Translations under genes and position numbers: made by a program
Source: Chloroflexota bacterium
GTDB taxonomy: Bacteria > Chloroflexota > Anaerolineae > Aggregatilineales > UBA2796
Assembly (NCBI GenBank): GCA_017743585.1
Contig: JAGHYP010000034.1
Location: 1-14,958, forward strand
Length of the DNA: 14,958 nt
Direction of reading: 5' to 3'
Notes under the pieces: model-generated
The model's database searches: none
Told to the model about the DNA's origin: nothing
The model's input: only the letters and a program-made list of their open reading frames with translations
In this document: one piece after another, positions 8,039 through 14,939 of the stretch
Layout: each line of letters starts with the position of its first letter
Position numbering within the stretch: the first letter of the stretch is position 1

Positions 8039-8580
8039 GGCATGTCCTTCTTGCTATCCGCGCCGATCTTAACCTCAGGCTGTGTGGGGCAGCAATGGCG
8101 CGTGCGGCGCAGCCTGCTCAGAATGCTTTGAGGCTTTGTTGGCGCTCGGATAAGGCATGTTCACGATGGCAGCCAATGCGTCTCGCAGAGTTGCCTCAGG
8201 CGCTGTGGACATGGTCGCTAAGAGCTCCTCGATCTGTTCAGCAGCCTCGCGGACGAAATCTTGACCGCCTTGATCGGCGAGGCTGACGCTGAAGATGGCA
8301 GATGACTCGACCAATCTATGCCGCTCATACGGCCAGAACAGCTCTTCGCACAGTTTTTCGCCCGCGCGGATGCCTGTCTCAACAATCTCGATATCTTGGT
8401 CAGGCTCTAATCCGCTGAGCCGAATCAAATCGCGCGCCAGATCGAGCACCCGGATAGGCTCGCCCATGTTCAGCACGAAGAGCGGGCCGGCGTCGCTCAG
8501 CGCGCTCGCCTTCAAGACGAGCGACGCAGCTTCAGGGATGCTCATGAAGAAGCGGCGCATCTCAAAGCTGGTGATAGTGA

Positions 8581-8588
8581 CCCGGCCC
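8581..8588 (-). other. Frameshift 2 in the dehydratase gene (extra base)
   Basis: The coding strand reads GGCGGGCCGGGTCACTATC. Dropping one G from CCGGGTC joins IANGGP to VTITSFEMRRF, the conserved family reading; as sequenced the frame goes to GHYHQL and stops at TGA 8562. The G/C runs here make an indel or a calling error easy. Confidence 0.8.
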
Positions 8589-9837
8589 GCCGTTCGCGAT
8601 CTGTTGCCGAAAAATCGGCACAACGCTGCCGCGGCTGCCCAGCACATTGCCAAAGCGCACCACTGCGAAGCGACGCGGCGCCTGCTGCGCAGCATTCAAG
8701 ACCAATAGCTCGGCGCAGCGTTTGGTCATGCCCATCACGCTGCTTGGGCGGACTGCTTTATCGGTTGAGAGCATGACCATGCACCGCACATTGAAGGCAA
8801 TGCACAGCTCAAGCAACACCTTTGTGCCGTAGATATTGTTCGTCACTGCCTCTAGGACATTTGTCTCAAGCATCGGCACATGCTTGTGCGCGGCTGCACG
8901 GAAGACGATCTCTGGGCGATGCGCGGAGAAAATGCTGTGCAGAGCGCCTTTGTTGCGAATATCCGCCAGCACAACCTGCTGCGGCACGCTCGGAAACTCG
9001 GCGCGCAGGCGCTGCGAGGTGGCAAACAGGCTGTTTTCGCCATGCCCAAGCAGGATCAGCGCGCTGGGCTGCCAGCGCGCAACTTGGCGCGCCAGCTCCG
9101 TGCCAATCGAGCCGCCGGCGCCTGTGATCAACACGCGCTTGCCCTCCAGTTGACGTTGAATATCAGCTGTCTCAAAGTGCGCGGGCAAACGCCGCAGCAG
9201 ATCGTCAATTTGAATCGGACGCAATCTATCTACGCTGAACTTGCCGAGCGCCAGTTCGTACACGCTCGGCATGATCTGCGGCTCAATGCCGATGCAGCGG
9301 CATTGTTCCGTGATGCGGCGGATGATCTTGCCCGAAGCAGATGGAATGGCGATGATGACGCGCTTGACCTGCCATTCAGCCACGTGCTGACTCAGCTCGC
9401 TGAGCTTGCCGAGGACGCGCACACCGCGCACAAGCGTGCCGACCTTGCGCGGATCGTCATCTAAAAAACCCACGACTGCTAGATCGCTTTTTGCGCGCAG
9501 CGCGTCCAAGACTTGAATGCCCGTTTGCCCCGCGCCGATGATGAGCGTGTTCTGTCGCGAGGAGCTCGAGCGCGCCCGCCGCTTCCGAGAATAGTACAAG
9601 CGGACGCTAAAGCGCACAGCAATTACCGCCAGTGTGGTCAATGCCGATTCGATGAACGGGATGGAACGCGGGACGTACTGCGCGCCTTCAGGATAAAGCG
9701 AGGTTAAGAGCAAGGTGGATGCGATCAGCAAAAATGCGGAAGAAAAGCAAGCAGCAGCCGCCGAAGTGAGCTCAGCCTGCCCTGCAGCTGCCCAATAGCG
9801 CGCGTACATGCCGTATGCGTAGAAAAGAGGCACGCGC

Positions 9838-9856
9838 AAGAACGACTGCAAACAAG
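9838..9856 (-). other. Frameshift 1 in the dehydratase gene (extra base)
   Basis: Frame one reads IVFYALFAVVLARASFLRIRH and then ends out of family. Frame two reads FLRVPLFYAYGMYARYW, the conserved end of the membrane region. The switch is +1, within GCAGTCGTTCTTGCGC on the coding strand. The exact base cannot be fixed because conservation is low here. Confidence 0.7.
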
Positions 9857-10027
9857 GCGTAGAAGACAATTCCTTGCCAAGTTTGCACATCAAAGCTCAA
9901 CGTCTCCAGGCGTATGCTGTAGCTTGCTATGGTGGAGATAAGGACGATAAAAACATCAAGCATGAGAAAGTGACGATTGCGGATCAAGGACTTCATAGCA
10001 GCTTCTTCTGTGATGCGTATCCCTCGC

Positions 10028-10043
10028 ACGCTGTACACAGCGT
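10028..10043. promoter_or_regulatory. 16-bp palindrome, candidate operator in the divergent region
   Basis: Minus strand ACGCTGTGTACAGCGT: perfect 7-bp arms around a 2-base centre. It lies 32 bases before the dehydratase ATG and about 180 bases before the promoter of the divergent MerR-type regulator. A weak possible promoter for the operon (TTGATG at 10065-10060, extended -10 TGGTACGCT, -10 hexamer at 10044-10039, spacer 15) would overlap it, as a repressor site would. The binding protein is unknown; the adjacent regulator is the obvious guess. Confidence 0.5.
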
Positions 10044-10221
10044 ACCACGTTTCCACGGCCATCAACTCTCTCATAAGGATCACAGAAGTCAAAGGTGAGC
10101 CTATCAGCTTCTAGCGGCGTGCAAAGGCTTGCTCAAGGGCTGATTCAGCGGGCCGAGGCAGCAGAGGATGGCAAATTTTACGCAAAAACGCGCCATATTG
10201 AACAAAGCGATCACAAAAACT

Positions 10222-10250
10222 TTGCCAAAGCCTCTACAGTCTGGTATAAC
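10222..10250 (+). promoter_or_regulatory. Strong sigma70-type promoter of the MerR-type regulator
   Basis: TTGCCA (10222-10227), a 17-base spacer, then TATAAC (10245-10250) preceded by TG at 10242-10243 as an extended -10. Transcription would start near 10257, downstream of all in-frame starts before GTG 10314, so it also fixes the start of the gene. Confidence 0.7.
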
Positions 10251-10313
10251 AATTTAGAAGGTTGCGAGGAGTATTGGTATCTTAAGCGCTTTGAGCGCGA
10301 GGATGATGTCTCG

Positions 10314-11330
10314 GTGGCCAATCCAACCCTGCTCTTATCGTCTTTTTCGGACGAGCCGCTCTACAATGTGAAGGCAGTTTGCCAGCGCACGGGCATCACA
10401 GCGGCGACGCTGCGTGCTTGGGAACGACGCTATGGCTTGCCGACCCCAAACCGTAACGCGAATGGCTACCGCCTCTATTCCGAACGCGATATCGCTATCC
10501 TATTCTGGCTGATTCAGCAGACTCAGAGTGGCGTCAGCATTGGGCAAGCGGTCAGCCAGCTGAGCAATATGCTGGTGAACGGCATCGACCCGACAGTGCG
10601 CGTGCCGGAGACGCAGATGCCTGCCCCCCCGAACGGCCCGCGCTCGCCTGAGTCGATCAGCCGCGATCTCGCCAATGCTCTCGCCGCGCTCGACGAGCGC
10701 TACGCCGAGCAGTTATACAACGAAGCGGCTGCGCTCTACACGCTTGAGACGACGTTAATTAATGTGCTGCGCGGCGCGCTGCACTTGATCGCCGATCGGC
10801 GCGCGCGCGGCGAAGTGCCGATCACGGTTGAGCGCTTTGCGATGAACTACGCGCGGCAGCGCCTGCTGCACTTGATCCAAACAACGCCAAGCGCCTTGCG
10901 CCCGCAGAGTCCTATCGTCACCATCGGCTTCCCCGGCGAGCAAAACGAGACCGATCTGCTGATCATCGGCTTGCTGCTGCGCCGCGCCGGCTGGTCAGTG
11001 GTGCATCTGGGCAACGAGCTAGAGCCAAGCGTCGTGCAGCCCGCTTTGAACGGTATGCGCGCTTCAGCGATCCTGTACTACACCGATCAGCCCGCCAACG
11101 CCGCCAAGCTGATGAATTTCAACATCCCGATGGACAATCAAGGCAGGCCGATCTGGTGTGCGTGCGGCGGGCGCGCGTTGCAAATGTCGCCATCTTTGCA
11201 AGATCAAATTCCTTTCGAATATCTCGGCGCAGAGCTGCGCAGCATCTTCAGCGCGCTTGTGAACCATCTGGAAGCGCAGCTGAACGTCGCGAGAGCGCGC
11301 CCAAGCGCGCAGCGAAAGGCTGCTCGGTAG
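10314..11330 (+). CDS. MerR-family regulator with degenerate cobalamin-binding (CarH/LitR-like) domain
   Basis: A DNA-binding regulator of CarH/LitR/CarA architecture, 338 residues from GTG 10314 (GAGGA 10 bases upstream; the open frame extends to 10095 but begins upstream of the promoter). An N-terminal MerR helix-turn-helix (about 15-85: YNVKAVCQRTGITAATLRAWERRYG, quoted here only as its start YNVKAVCQRTG and its core LRAWERRYG) is followed by a variable linker, a four-helix cap (about 125-190) and a Rossmann-like B12 domain (about 200-300). Key residues are missing: the cap W-x2-G-E...EH pattern reads R163..GE...E173-R174, and the cobalt-ligating His of the ExH motif is Asn211 (PGEQNE). 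CarA shows that such proteins can work without B12; here light sensing by adenosylcobalamin seems unlikely. It is divergent from the glycan operon and coupled to an SRPBCC gene. Its targets are inferred. Confidence 0.88.
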   Translation: MANPTLLLSSFSDEPLYNVKAVCQRTGITAATLRAWERRYGLPTPNRNANGYRLYSERDIAILFWLIQQTQSGVSIGQAVSQLSNMLVNGIDPTVRVPETQMPAPPNGPRSPESISRDLANALAALDERYAEQLYNEAAALYTLETTLINVLRGALHLIADRRARGEVPITVERFAMNYARQRLLHLIQTTPSALRPQSPIVTIGFPGEQNETDLLIIGLLLRRAGWSVVHLGNELEPSVVQPALNGMRASAILYYTDQPANAAKLMNFNIPMDNQGRPIWCACGGRALQMSPSLQDQIPFEYLGAELRSIFSALVNHLEAQLNVARARPSAQRKAAR

Positions 11331-11332
11331 GC

Positions 11333-11824
11333 ATGGCGCATTTCAAACAACGCTTTGCAGTGAAAGCGCCCTTGCGCGAAGTGTGGCGCTTTCACGACGA
11401 TCCTACCGCGCTGAAAGTGCTGACTCCGCCGCCGCTGCGCGTCAAGATTCTCGCCAAAGATGAGCCGATGCAGGCAGGCAGCACGCTCAAATTTCGCCTC
11501 GCCTTGTTCGGCATTCAGCCGCTCGGCGCGACGTGGCACGCTATCTACGACGAATTCAATCCCTACCGCGAAGGCGAGCGATGCGCAGGCTTCGTGGATC
11601 GCTCGCTGAGCAGTCCTTTCCACTTCTGGATACATCGCCACACCTTCGAGGCGCTGCCCAATGGCAACACGGTCTGCACAGACGACGTGACATTTCACCT
11701 CACGCCGTTGCGCGGCGCGCTGGGCAAGCTGCTCGACGCACTCGTCTATCCCGGCGTCCTGTTCCTGTTCTTCTATCGGCAGCTGCAGACGCGCCGCGTC
11801 TTGGCAAGGCGCGCCACACGCTGA
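11333..11824 (+). CDS. SRPBCC (START/Bet v 1-like) family protein
   Basis: A 163-residue protein with the SRPBCC pattern: N-terminal strand HFKQRFAVKAPLREVWRFHDD with helix (2-22 region), P-rich turn LTPPPLRVKIL, strand GSTLKFRLALFG, ATWHAIYDEFNP, then GFVDRSLSSPFHFWIHRHTF and VCTDDVTFHL, and a C-terminal helix GALGKLLDALVYPGVLFLFF. The fold forms a cavity for hydrophobic ligands; no catalytic signature is visible and the ligand is unknown. ATG 11333 is only 2 bases after the regulator's TAG, so the two are almost surely co-transcribed and translationally coupled. The earlier part of the open frame overlaps the regulator and is discarded. Similar proteins are annotated as cell-division-inhibitor-like or cyclase-like, but nothing here supports a specific role. 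Confidence 0.82.
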   Translation: MAHFKQRFAVKAPLREVWRFHDDPTALKVLTPPPLRVKILAKDEPMQAGSTLKFRLALFGIQPLGATWHAIYDEFNPYREGERCAGFVDRSLSSPFHFWIHRHTFEALPNGNTVCTDDVTFHLTPLRGALGKLLDALVYPGVLFLFFYRQLQTRRVLARRATR

Positions 11825-11891
11825 GACCAATACACTTCTGTGCAGAGCGCGCCGTTTTTGCTAGATCGAAAGGCGGCGCCGCTTCTCTCGC

Positions 11892-11923
11892 TCATCATGC
11901 GCTCGCTCGGCAAGCGCAGATGA
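11892..11923 (+). terminator. 11-bp stem hairpin after the SRPBCC gene, possible terminator
   Basis: TCATC-A-TGCGCT (11892-11903) pairs with AGCGCAGATGA (11913-11923), an 11-bp stem with one bulged A and a 9-base loop. It lies 67 bases after the SRPBCC stop and 7 bases before the next promoter. No T-run follows, so it may terminate only weakly or act as insulation. Confidence 0.45.
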
Positions 11924-11930
11924 GCTGATA

Positions 11931-11959
11931 TTGCAAGGCGCAACAGCTCAGCGTACAAT
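11931..11959 (+). promoter_or_regulatory. Sigma70-type promoter of the HTH regulator
   Basis: TTGCAA (11931-11936), a 17-base spacer, then TACAAT (11954-11959). Both hexamers are close to consensus and the spacing is ideal. Predicted start near 11966 gives a leader of about 29 bases with GGGG before the ATG. Confidence 0.7.
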
Positions 11960-11994
11960 TCAGCTGCCGTCCGGTAGCATATCGGGGCAGCAGT

Positions 11995-12606
11995 ATGGGC
12001 GCGGAAGAGACCACAACTTGGGTGAGCCTGAGCGAGGCAGCCAAAATTCTAGGCGTGCATCCTGCCACAGTGCGCAATTGGGCAGATCACGGTCACTTGC
12101 CTTCGCAGCGGACGCCGGGCGGGCATCGGCGCTTTCGGGTCGCCGATCTGGAGAGCTGGATGAGCGCTCAGCAATCGGGCGCCGCGCTCAAAGCAGAGGT
12201 CTTGGTGCAGAGCGCGCTTGGCCGCGTGCGTCTCGAGATCGCTGAGCGCCACTTCGCCGAGGCGAGTTGGTATCGCCATCTGGATGCGCAAGCGCGCCAA
12301 GTGCTTGGCGCGTACGGACGGCGGCTGATGGAAATCATGCAGCGCTATCTCAGCTCGTCTTCCGAGCAGGCGCTGATCGAAGCGCGCGAGCTGGGCCTGA
12401 AATATGGCGAGACCATTCGCAACCAAGGCTTGAAGCTGAGCGAGGCAGTGGAGGGCGTCTTCGCCTTCACCGACTTGGTCTTGGATGCCATGCTGCGCGT
12501 CATCGAGGTAAGCCGCCTGACGACCGAACGCGCTGATGCCCTGCGCAAAGTCTACGCGCTCGCACGAGAGATCGTCTTCGCTATAGTGGACGCTTATGAG
12601 GCATAG
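11995..12606 (+). CDS. HTH (MerR/excisionase-type) regulator with helical RsbRD-like sensor domain
   Basis: A 203-residue regulator. Residues 9-57 form a MerR/excisionase-like winged helix: WVSLSEAAKILGVHPATVR, NWADHGHLPSQRTPGGHRRF, then the wing VADLESWM. The rest (about 65-203) is all-helical: ALGRVRLEIAERHF, YGRRLMEIMQRYL, ARELGLKYGETIRNQGLKL, AVEGVFAFTDLVLDAMLRV. It resembles the RsbRD/globin-like N-terminal sensor domains, though in the opposite order. This HTH-plus-helical layout is seen in Chloroflexota regulators of unknown signal. ATG 11995 follows GGGG by about 8 bases and has its own promoter, so it is a single-gene unit. It is convergent with pyruvate kinase with a 25-base gap that shows no clear terminator. 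No ligand residue can be named. Confidence 0.8.
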   Translation: MGAEETTTWVSLSEAAKILGVHPATVRNWADHGHLPSQRTPGGHRRFRVADLESWMSAQQSGAALKAEVLVQSALGRVRLEIAERHFAEASWYRHLDAQARQVLGAYGRRLMEIMQRYLSSSSEQALIEARELGLKYGETIRNQGLKLSEAVEGVFAFTDLVLDAMLRVIEVSRLTTERADALRKVYALAREIVFAIVDAYEA

Positions 12607-12631
12607 CTCCTAGCGCCGCGCCTCGCGACTT

Positions 12632-14182
12632 TCAGCTGCCCCTGAGCTTATCAGCGGCATTGCGCGTCTGCGGCACTTCGCCTTGCTCGCCCACGCGATG
12701 TATCTTGATGAAGTTGGCGTGGCTGCCTGCCGCGAAGGGCACGCCCGCGACCAGCACCAGCGTATCCCCAAATTCCACCAATCCCTGCTCATAGCAGGTG
12801 CGCATGACGGTCTGCACCATCTCATCAATTGTGCTGAACTCAGGGACGTATACCGGCATCACGCCCCAGACGAGCGCCATGCGCTGGAAGGTTTTCTCGT
12901 TGGGCGTCACGCACAGGATGCACGTCTTGGGGCGCGTGCGCGCTACTTGGCGCGCCGTTGAGCCTGTCCATGTGGTAGTGACGATCGCTTTGGCGTTCAA
13001 GACATCCGCTAGGATGCTAGCAGTGCGGCTGACTGCTACAGCGTAGCTCTCGCCTGCCAAGTTGCCTAGCTGGCGCGCCTCTGCCAGCGCCGAGAGCGCG
13101 CGTTCCACCAGATCCGAGCGCGCGCCCCGATCAAAGTCGCGCTCTGCGATCGCGGCGATGTTTGTCATCGTCTCCACAGCGGTCACAGGGAATTTGCCTG
13201 AGGCCGTCTCGCCGCTCAGCATGACTGCGTCCGTGCCGTCGAAGATGGCGTTTGCCACGTCGCTTGCTTCAGCGCGCGTCGGGCGCGGATTGTCTATCAT
13301 GGATTGCAGCATCTGCGTGGCAGTGATGACAGGCTTGCCGACCTCGTTGCAGCGCCTGATGATCTCCTTCTGGTGGATCGGCACTTCCTCAGGGGGGATT
13401 TCGACCCCCAAATCGCCGCGCGCCACCATGATGCCATCCGCAGCGCGCAAAATGTCATCGAAGGCTTCGAGCGCCTCGCGTTTTTCAATCTTGGCGATGA
13501 GTGCCACGTCATCGGCGTTCAAATAGCGGCACAGCCAGCGCAGCTCGTCCAAATCTTTGCCTGAACGCACAAAAGACATGGCGATGTAGTCTAGCTTGTG
13601 CTCAAGGGCAAATTTCACATCTTCGCGATCTTTATCGGTCAGCGCCGAGAGCGTCAGGCGCGACTCAGGCGCGCTCACGCCCTTGCGCGATTGCAGTTTG
13701 CCCTCCACCATCACTTCGCAGAACAGATCAGTGCTTGTCGCCGTCAGCACCTTGAATTCCAGCGTGCCGTCATCCAGCAACAAGCGATGCCCCGCACGCA
13801 CGTCGCGCACGAAATCTGGGTGCGGCAGCGGGAAAACGCGCCGCCGCGCCGCCTCGGCGGCCGCTTCAGCGTCCATCGGGCGCGAGGTGAGCGTGAGCGT
13901 CTCGCCAACTTGGAGCGGAATCGGCTCGCCGATGATCTTGCCCAAGCGAATTTTCGGCCTTTGCAGATCGCCCATGATGGCGACCACGGCGTTCTCCTCA
14001 GCGGCGAGCCTGCGAATCAAGGCGATGTTGCGCGCATGCGTCTCGTGATCGCCGTGACTGAAGTTGATGCGCGCCACATCCATGCCCGCGCGGATCATGG
14101 CGCGCAGCACGCCCTCATCAGAAGACGCCGGCCCAATGGTCGCGACGATCTTCGTGCGCTTGACGTCCGTTTTCCTGACCAA
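12632..14182 (-). CDS. pyk: Pyruvate kinase
   Basis: Catalyses phosphoenolpyruvate plus ADP to pyruvate plus ATP, the last step of glycolysis, in the cytosol. The 516 residues carry the complete A/B/C-domain core: TKIVATIGPAS (10-20), ARINFSHG (37-44), the B domain (about 85-185), catalytic IAKIEKREAL (K231, metal ligand E233), MVARGDLGVEIP (D257), and the signature region ITATQMLQSMIDNPRPTRAE (286-305) with DAVMLSGETASGK. The C-terminal domain ends near FIKIHRVG with a short 20-residue tail and no PEP-utiliser domain. One unusual residue: the conserved DLQGPKIR reads DLQRPKIR (R75). The start is TTG at 14182-14180 with GGGAG 7 bases upstream; no ATG fits better. It has its own promoter and appears to be a single-gene unit. 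Confidence 0.97.
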   Translation of the reverse strand: MVRKTDVKRTKIVATIGPASSDEGVLRAMIRAGMDVARINFSHGDHETHARNIALIRRLAAEENAVVAIMGDLQRPKIRLGKIIGEPIPLQVGETLTLTSRPMDAEAAAEAARRRVFPLPHPDFVRDVRAGHRLLLDDGTLEFKVLTATSTDLFCEVMVEGKLQSRKGVSAPESRLTLSALTDKDREDVKFALEHKLDYIAMSFVRSGKDLDELRWLCRYLNADDVALIAKIEKREALEAFDDILRAADGIMVARGDLGVEIPPEEVPIHQKEIIRRCNEVGKPVITATQMLQSMIDNPRPTRAEASDVANAIFDGTDAVMLSGETASGKFPVTAVETMTNIAAIAERDFDRGARSDLVERALSALAEARQLGNLAGESYAVAVSRTASILADVLNAKAIVTTTWTGSTARQVARTRPKTCILCVTPNEKTFQRMALVWGVMPVYVPEFSTIDEMVQTVMRTCYEQGLVEFGDTLVLVAGVPFAAGSHANFIKIHRVGEQGEVPQTRNAADKLRGS

Positions 14183-14247
14183 TTTCTCACTCCCAGCCTA
14201 GCAACGCGTTCCTCTCGTGCGGTTTGCAAGCGGAAAAGGCCTCTCAA

Positions 14248-14276
14248 ATGGTAGATCGGCGCGCGAATCTTGTCAA
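14248..14276 (-). promoter_or_regulatory. Sigma70-type promoter of pyruvate kinase
   Basis: On the minus strand TTGACA (14276-14271) is a perfect -35, followed by a 17-base spacer and TACCAT (14253-14248). Predicted start near 14241 gives a leader of about 60 bases before the TTG start. The 300-base stretch upstream of the gene holds otherwise only the aldo/keto reductase remnant and an AscI-type palindrome GGCGCGCC (14278-14285). Confidence 0.6.
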
Positions 14277-14356
14277 AGGCGCGCCAAGCTAGGAAGTGCC
14301 AGAGCAAAACAGGTCGCGATCAGGCGGATTACCTCACAGATTTCCTCGCATCGGAG

Positions 14357-14571
14357 ATGGAGCTGCTAGGGGCAATGCCTTCGGCGAAGACTTAGGGCTG
14401 GGTCGCCCCGAAGGACGAGGCATGTTGAACCTTCAAGGCGCGCGCCGAGGCAGGCGGCAACTTCATTGACGCCGCCAAAATTACACAGGCGGCACAAGCA
14501 AGCGCTTCGTGGGCGAGCGCATCGCCTCGAATCGGCAGCACTTTGTGGTGCGGATGCAACGGCACGTCTAG
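14357..14571 (+). pseudogene. Aldo/keto reductase remnant, multiply frameshifted and truncated
   Basis: Intact relatives are NAD(P)H-dependent oxidoreductases with a TIM-barrel fold; this copy cannot be functional. Pieces of the family N-terminus follow in order but in different frames: MELLG...GAM (14357-14379), FGEDLGLG (14380-14403), APKDEAC-stop-TFKARAEAGGNFIDAA (14405-14476), then NYTGGTSKRFVGERIASNRQ and HFVV (14479 onward) to TAG 14571. Together they spell the typical LGTMTFGED...EAGGNFIDTANNYT...TSERFVGEFIA block. About ten residues after MELLG are missing, at least three frame changes and an in-frame TGA are present, and the remaining two thirds of the protein are absent. The end overlaps the stop of the convergent GNAT gene. 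Confidence 0.8.
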
Positions 14572-14939
14572 GAATATTCCGCGATTGGGACGTACGCCAG
14601 TTGGTAGCCGTCAGGCTGGTAGCCGAGCCTGCGATAGAGCGGCGCGCCCATCCTGGAGGCGGCGAGCGCCGTGCCGCTATAGCCTTCGGCGCGCGCGCGC
14701 TCGTGCAGCGCTCGCATCATGGCGGCCGCCACGCCGCGCCGCCGCGCGAAAGGCAGCGTGGTCACGTTGTAGACGCCCGCCACGCCGCCGCACAGCGCCA
14801 GACTGCCGGCCCCGCACGGCTGATCGCCAAGCCACGCTATCACATGCCGACCTTCGGGCAGCGCCAGCATCACATCGAGGAAGGCCTCTGCCGAGTCGCC
14901 CTTCATATCGAAGCCTTCCATCACCATGCGCCTGTAGAG
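14568..14939 (-). CDS. GNAT-family N-acetyltransferase (5' partial)
   Basis: The C-terminal about 123 residues of a GNAT acetyltransferase. The acetyl-CoA-binding motif A is clear: YNVTTLPFARRRGVAAAMMR, with R-R-R-G-V-A as the pyrophosphate loop, followed by ALHERARAEGYSGTALAAS and the motif B end PLYRRLGYQPDGYQ. The first visible residues LYRRMVMEGFDMKG are genuine. The apparent start before them (GTG 14954, reading MYKRQ) is translated from the adapter and must be dropped; the true N-terminus lies beyond the contig end. The stop TAG at 14570-14568 overlaps the aldo/keto reductase remnant on the other strand. The substrate is unknown. Confidence 0.88.
   Translation of the reverse strand, partial: LYRRMVMEGFDMKGDSAEAFLDVMLALPEGRHVIAWLGDQPCGAGSLALCGGVAGVYNVTTLPFARRRGVAAAMMRALHERARAEGYSGTALAASRMGAPLYRRLGYQPDGYQLAYVPIAEYS

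Larger units (their letters stand above)
8075..9996 (-). pseudogene. CapD/WbpM/PglF-type nucleoside-diphosphate-sugar 4,6-dehydratase, two frameshifts
   Basis: Intact homologues are membrane-anchored dehydratases that convert UDP-GlcNAc to a 4-keto-6-deoxy sugar. Three frames on the minus strand join into one gene. Frame one starts at ATG 9996 (MKSLIRNRHFL) with the first membrane helix. Frame two (about 9845-8587) holds further helices, a first Rossmann fold with LIIGAGQTGIQVLD, then the catalytic Rossmann fold ITGAGGSIGTELARQ, LGHGENSLF, AAAHKHVPMLETN, STDKAV and SSVMGMTKRCAE. Frame three continues as VTITSFEMRRFFMSIPEAA to TGA 8075. Removing one base at each junction gives 639 residues, normal for the family, with all catalytic motifs present. 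As read, the longest product lacks both ends. It is the first gene of the glycan operon. Either it is a recent pseudogene or the consensus sequence has two errors. Confidence 0.88.

Noticed and set aside
9997..10092. Longer N-terminus for the dehydratase from 10092
   Set aside because: The extra 32 residues are not family-like and cross the palindrome and possible promoter; MKSLIRNRHFL at 9996 is a typical start.
10097..10221. Cobalamin riboswitch upstream of the CarH-like gene
   Set aside because: I could not find a B12-box-like sequence, and the region lies upstream of the predicted transcription start.
10095..10313. Upstream extension of the MerR-type regulator to a start near 10095
   Set aside because: The strong promoter at 10222-10250 lies inside this stretch, and the extension has no family similarity; GTG 10314 is the only in-frame start after the predicted transcription start.
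13062..14254. Long plus-strand open frames across pyruvate kinase
   Set aside because: They are antisense shadows of a fully conserved enzyme, with no recognisable motifs.
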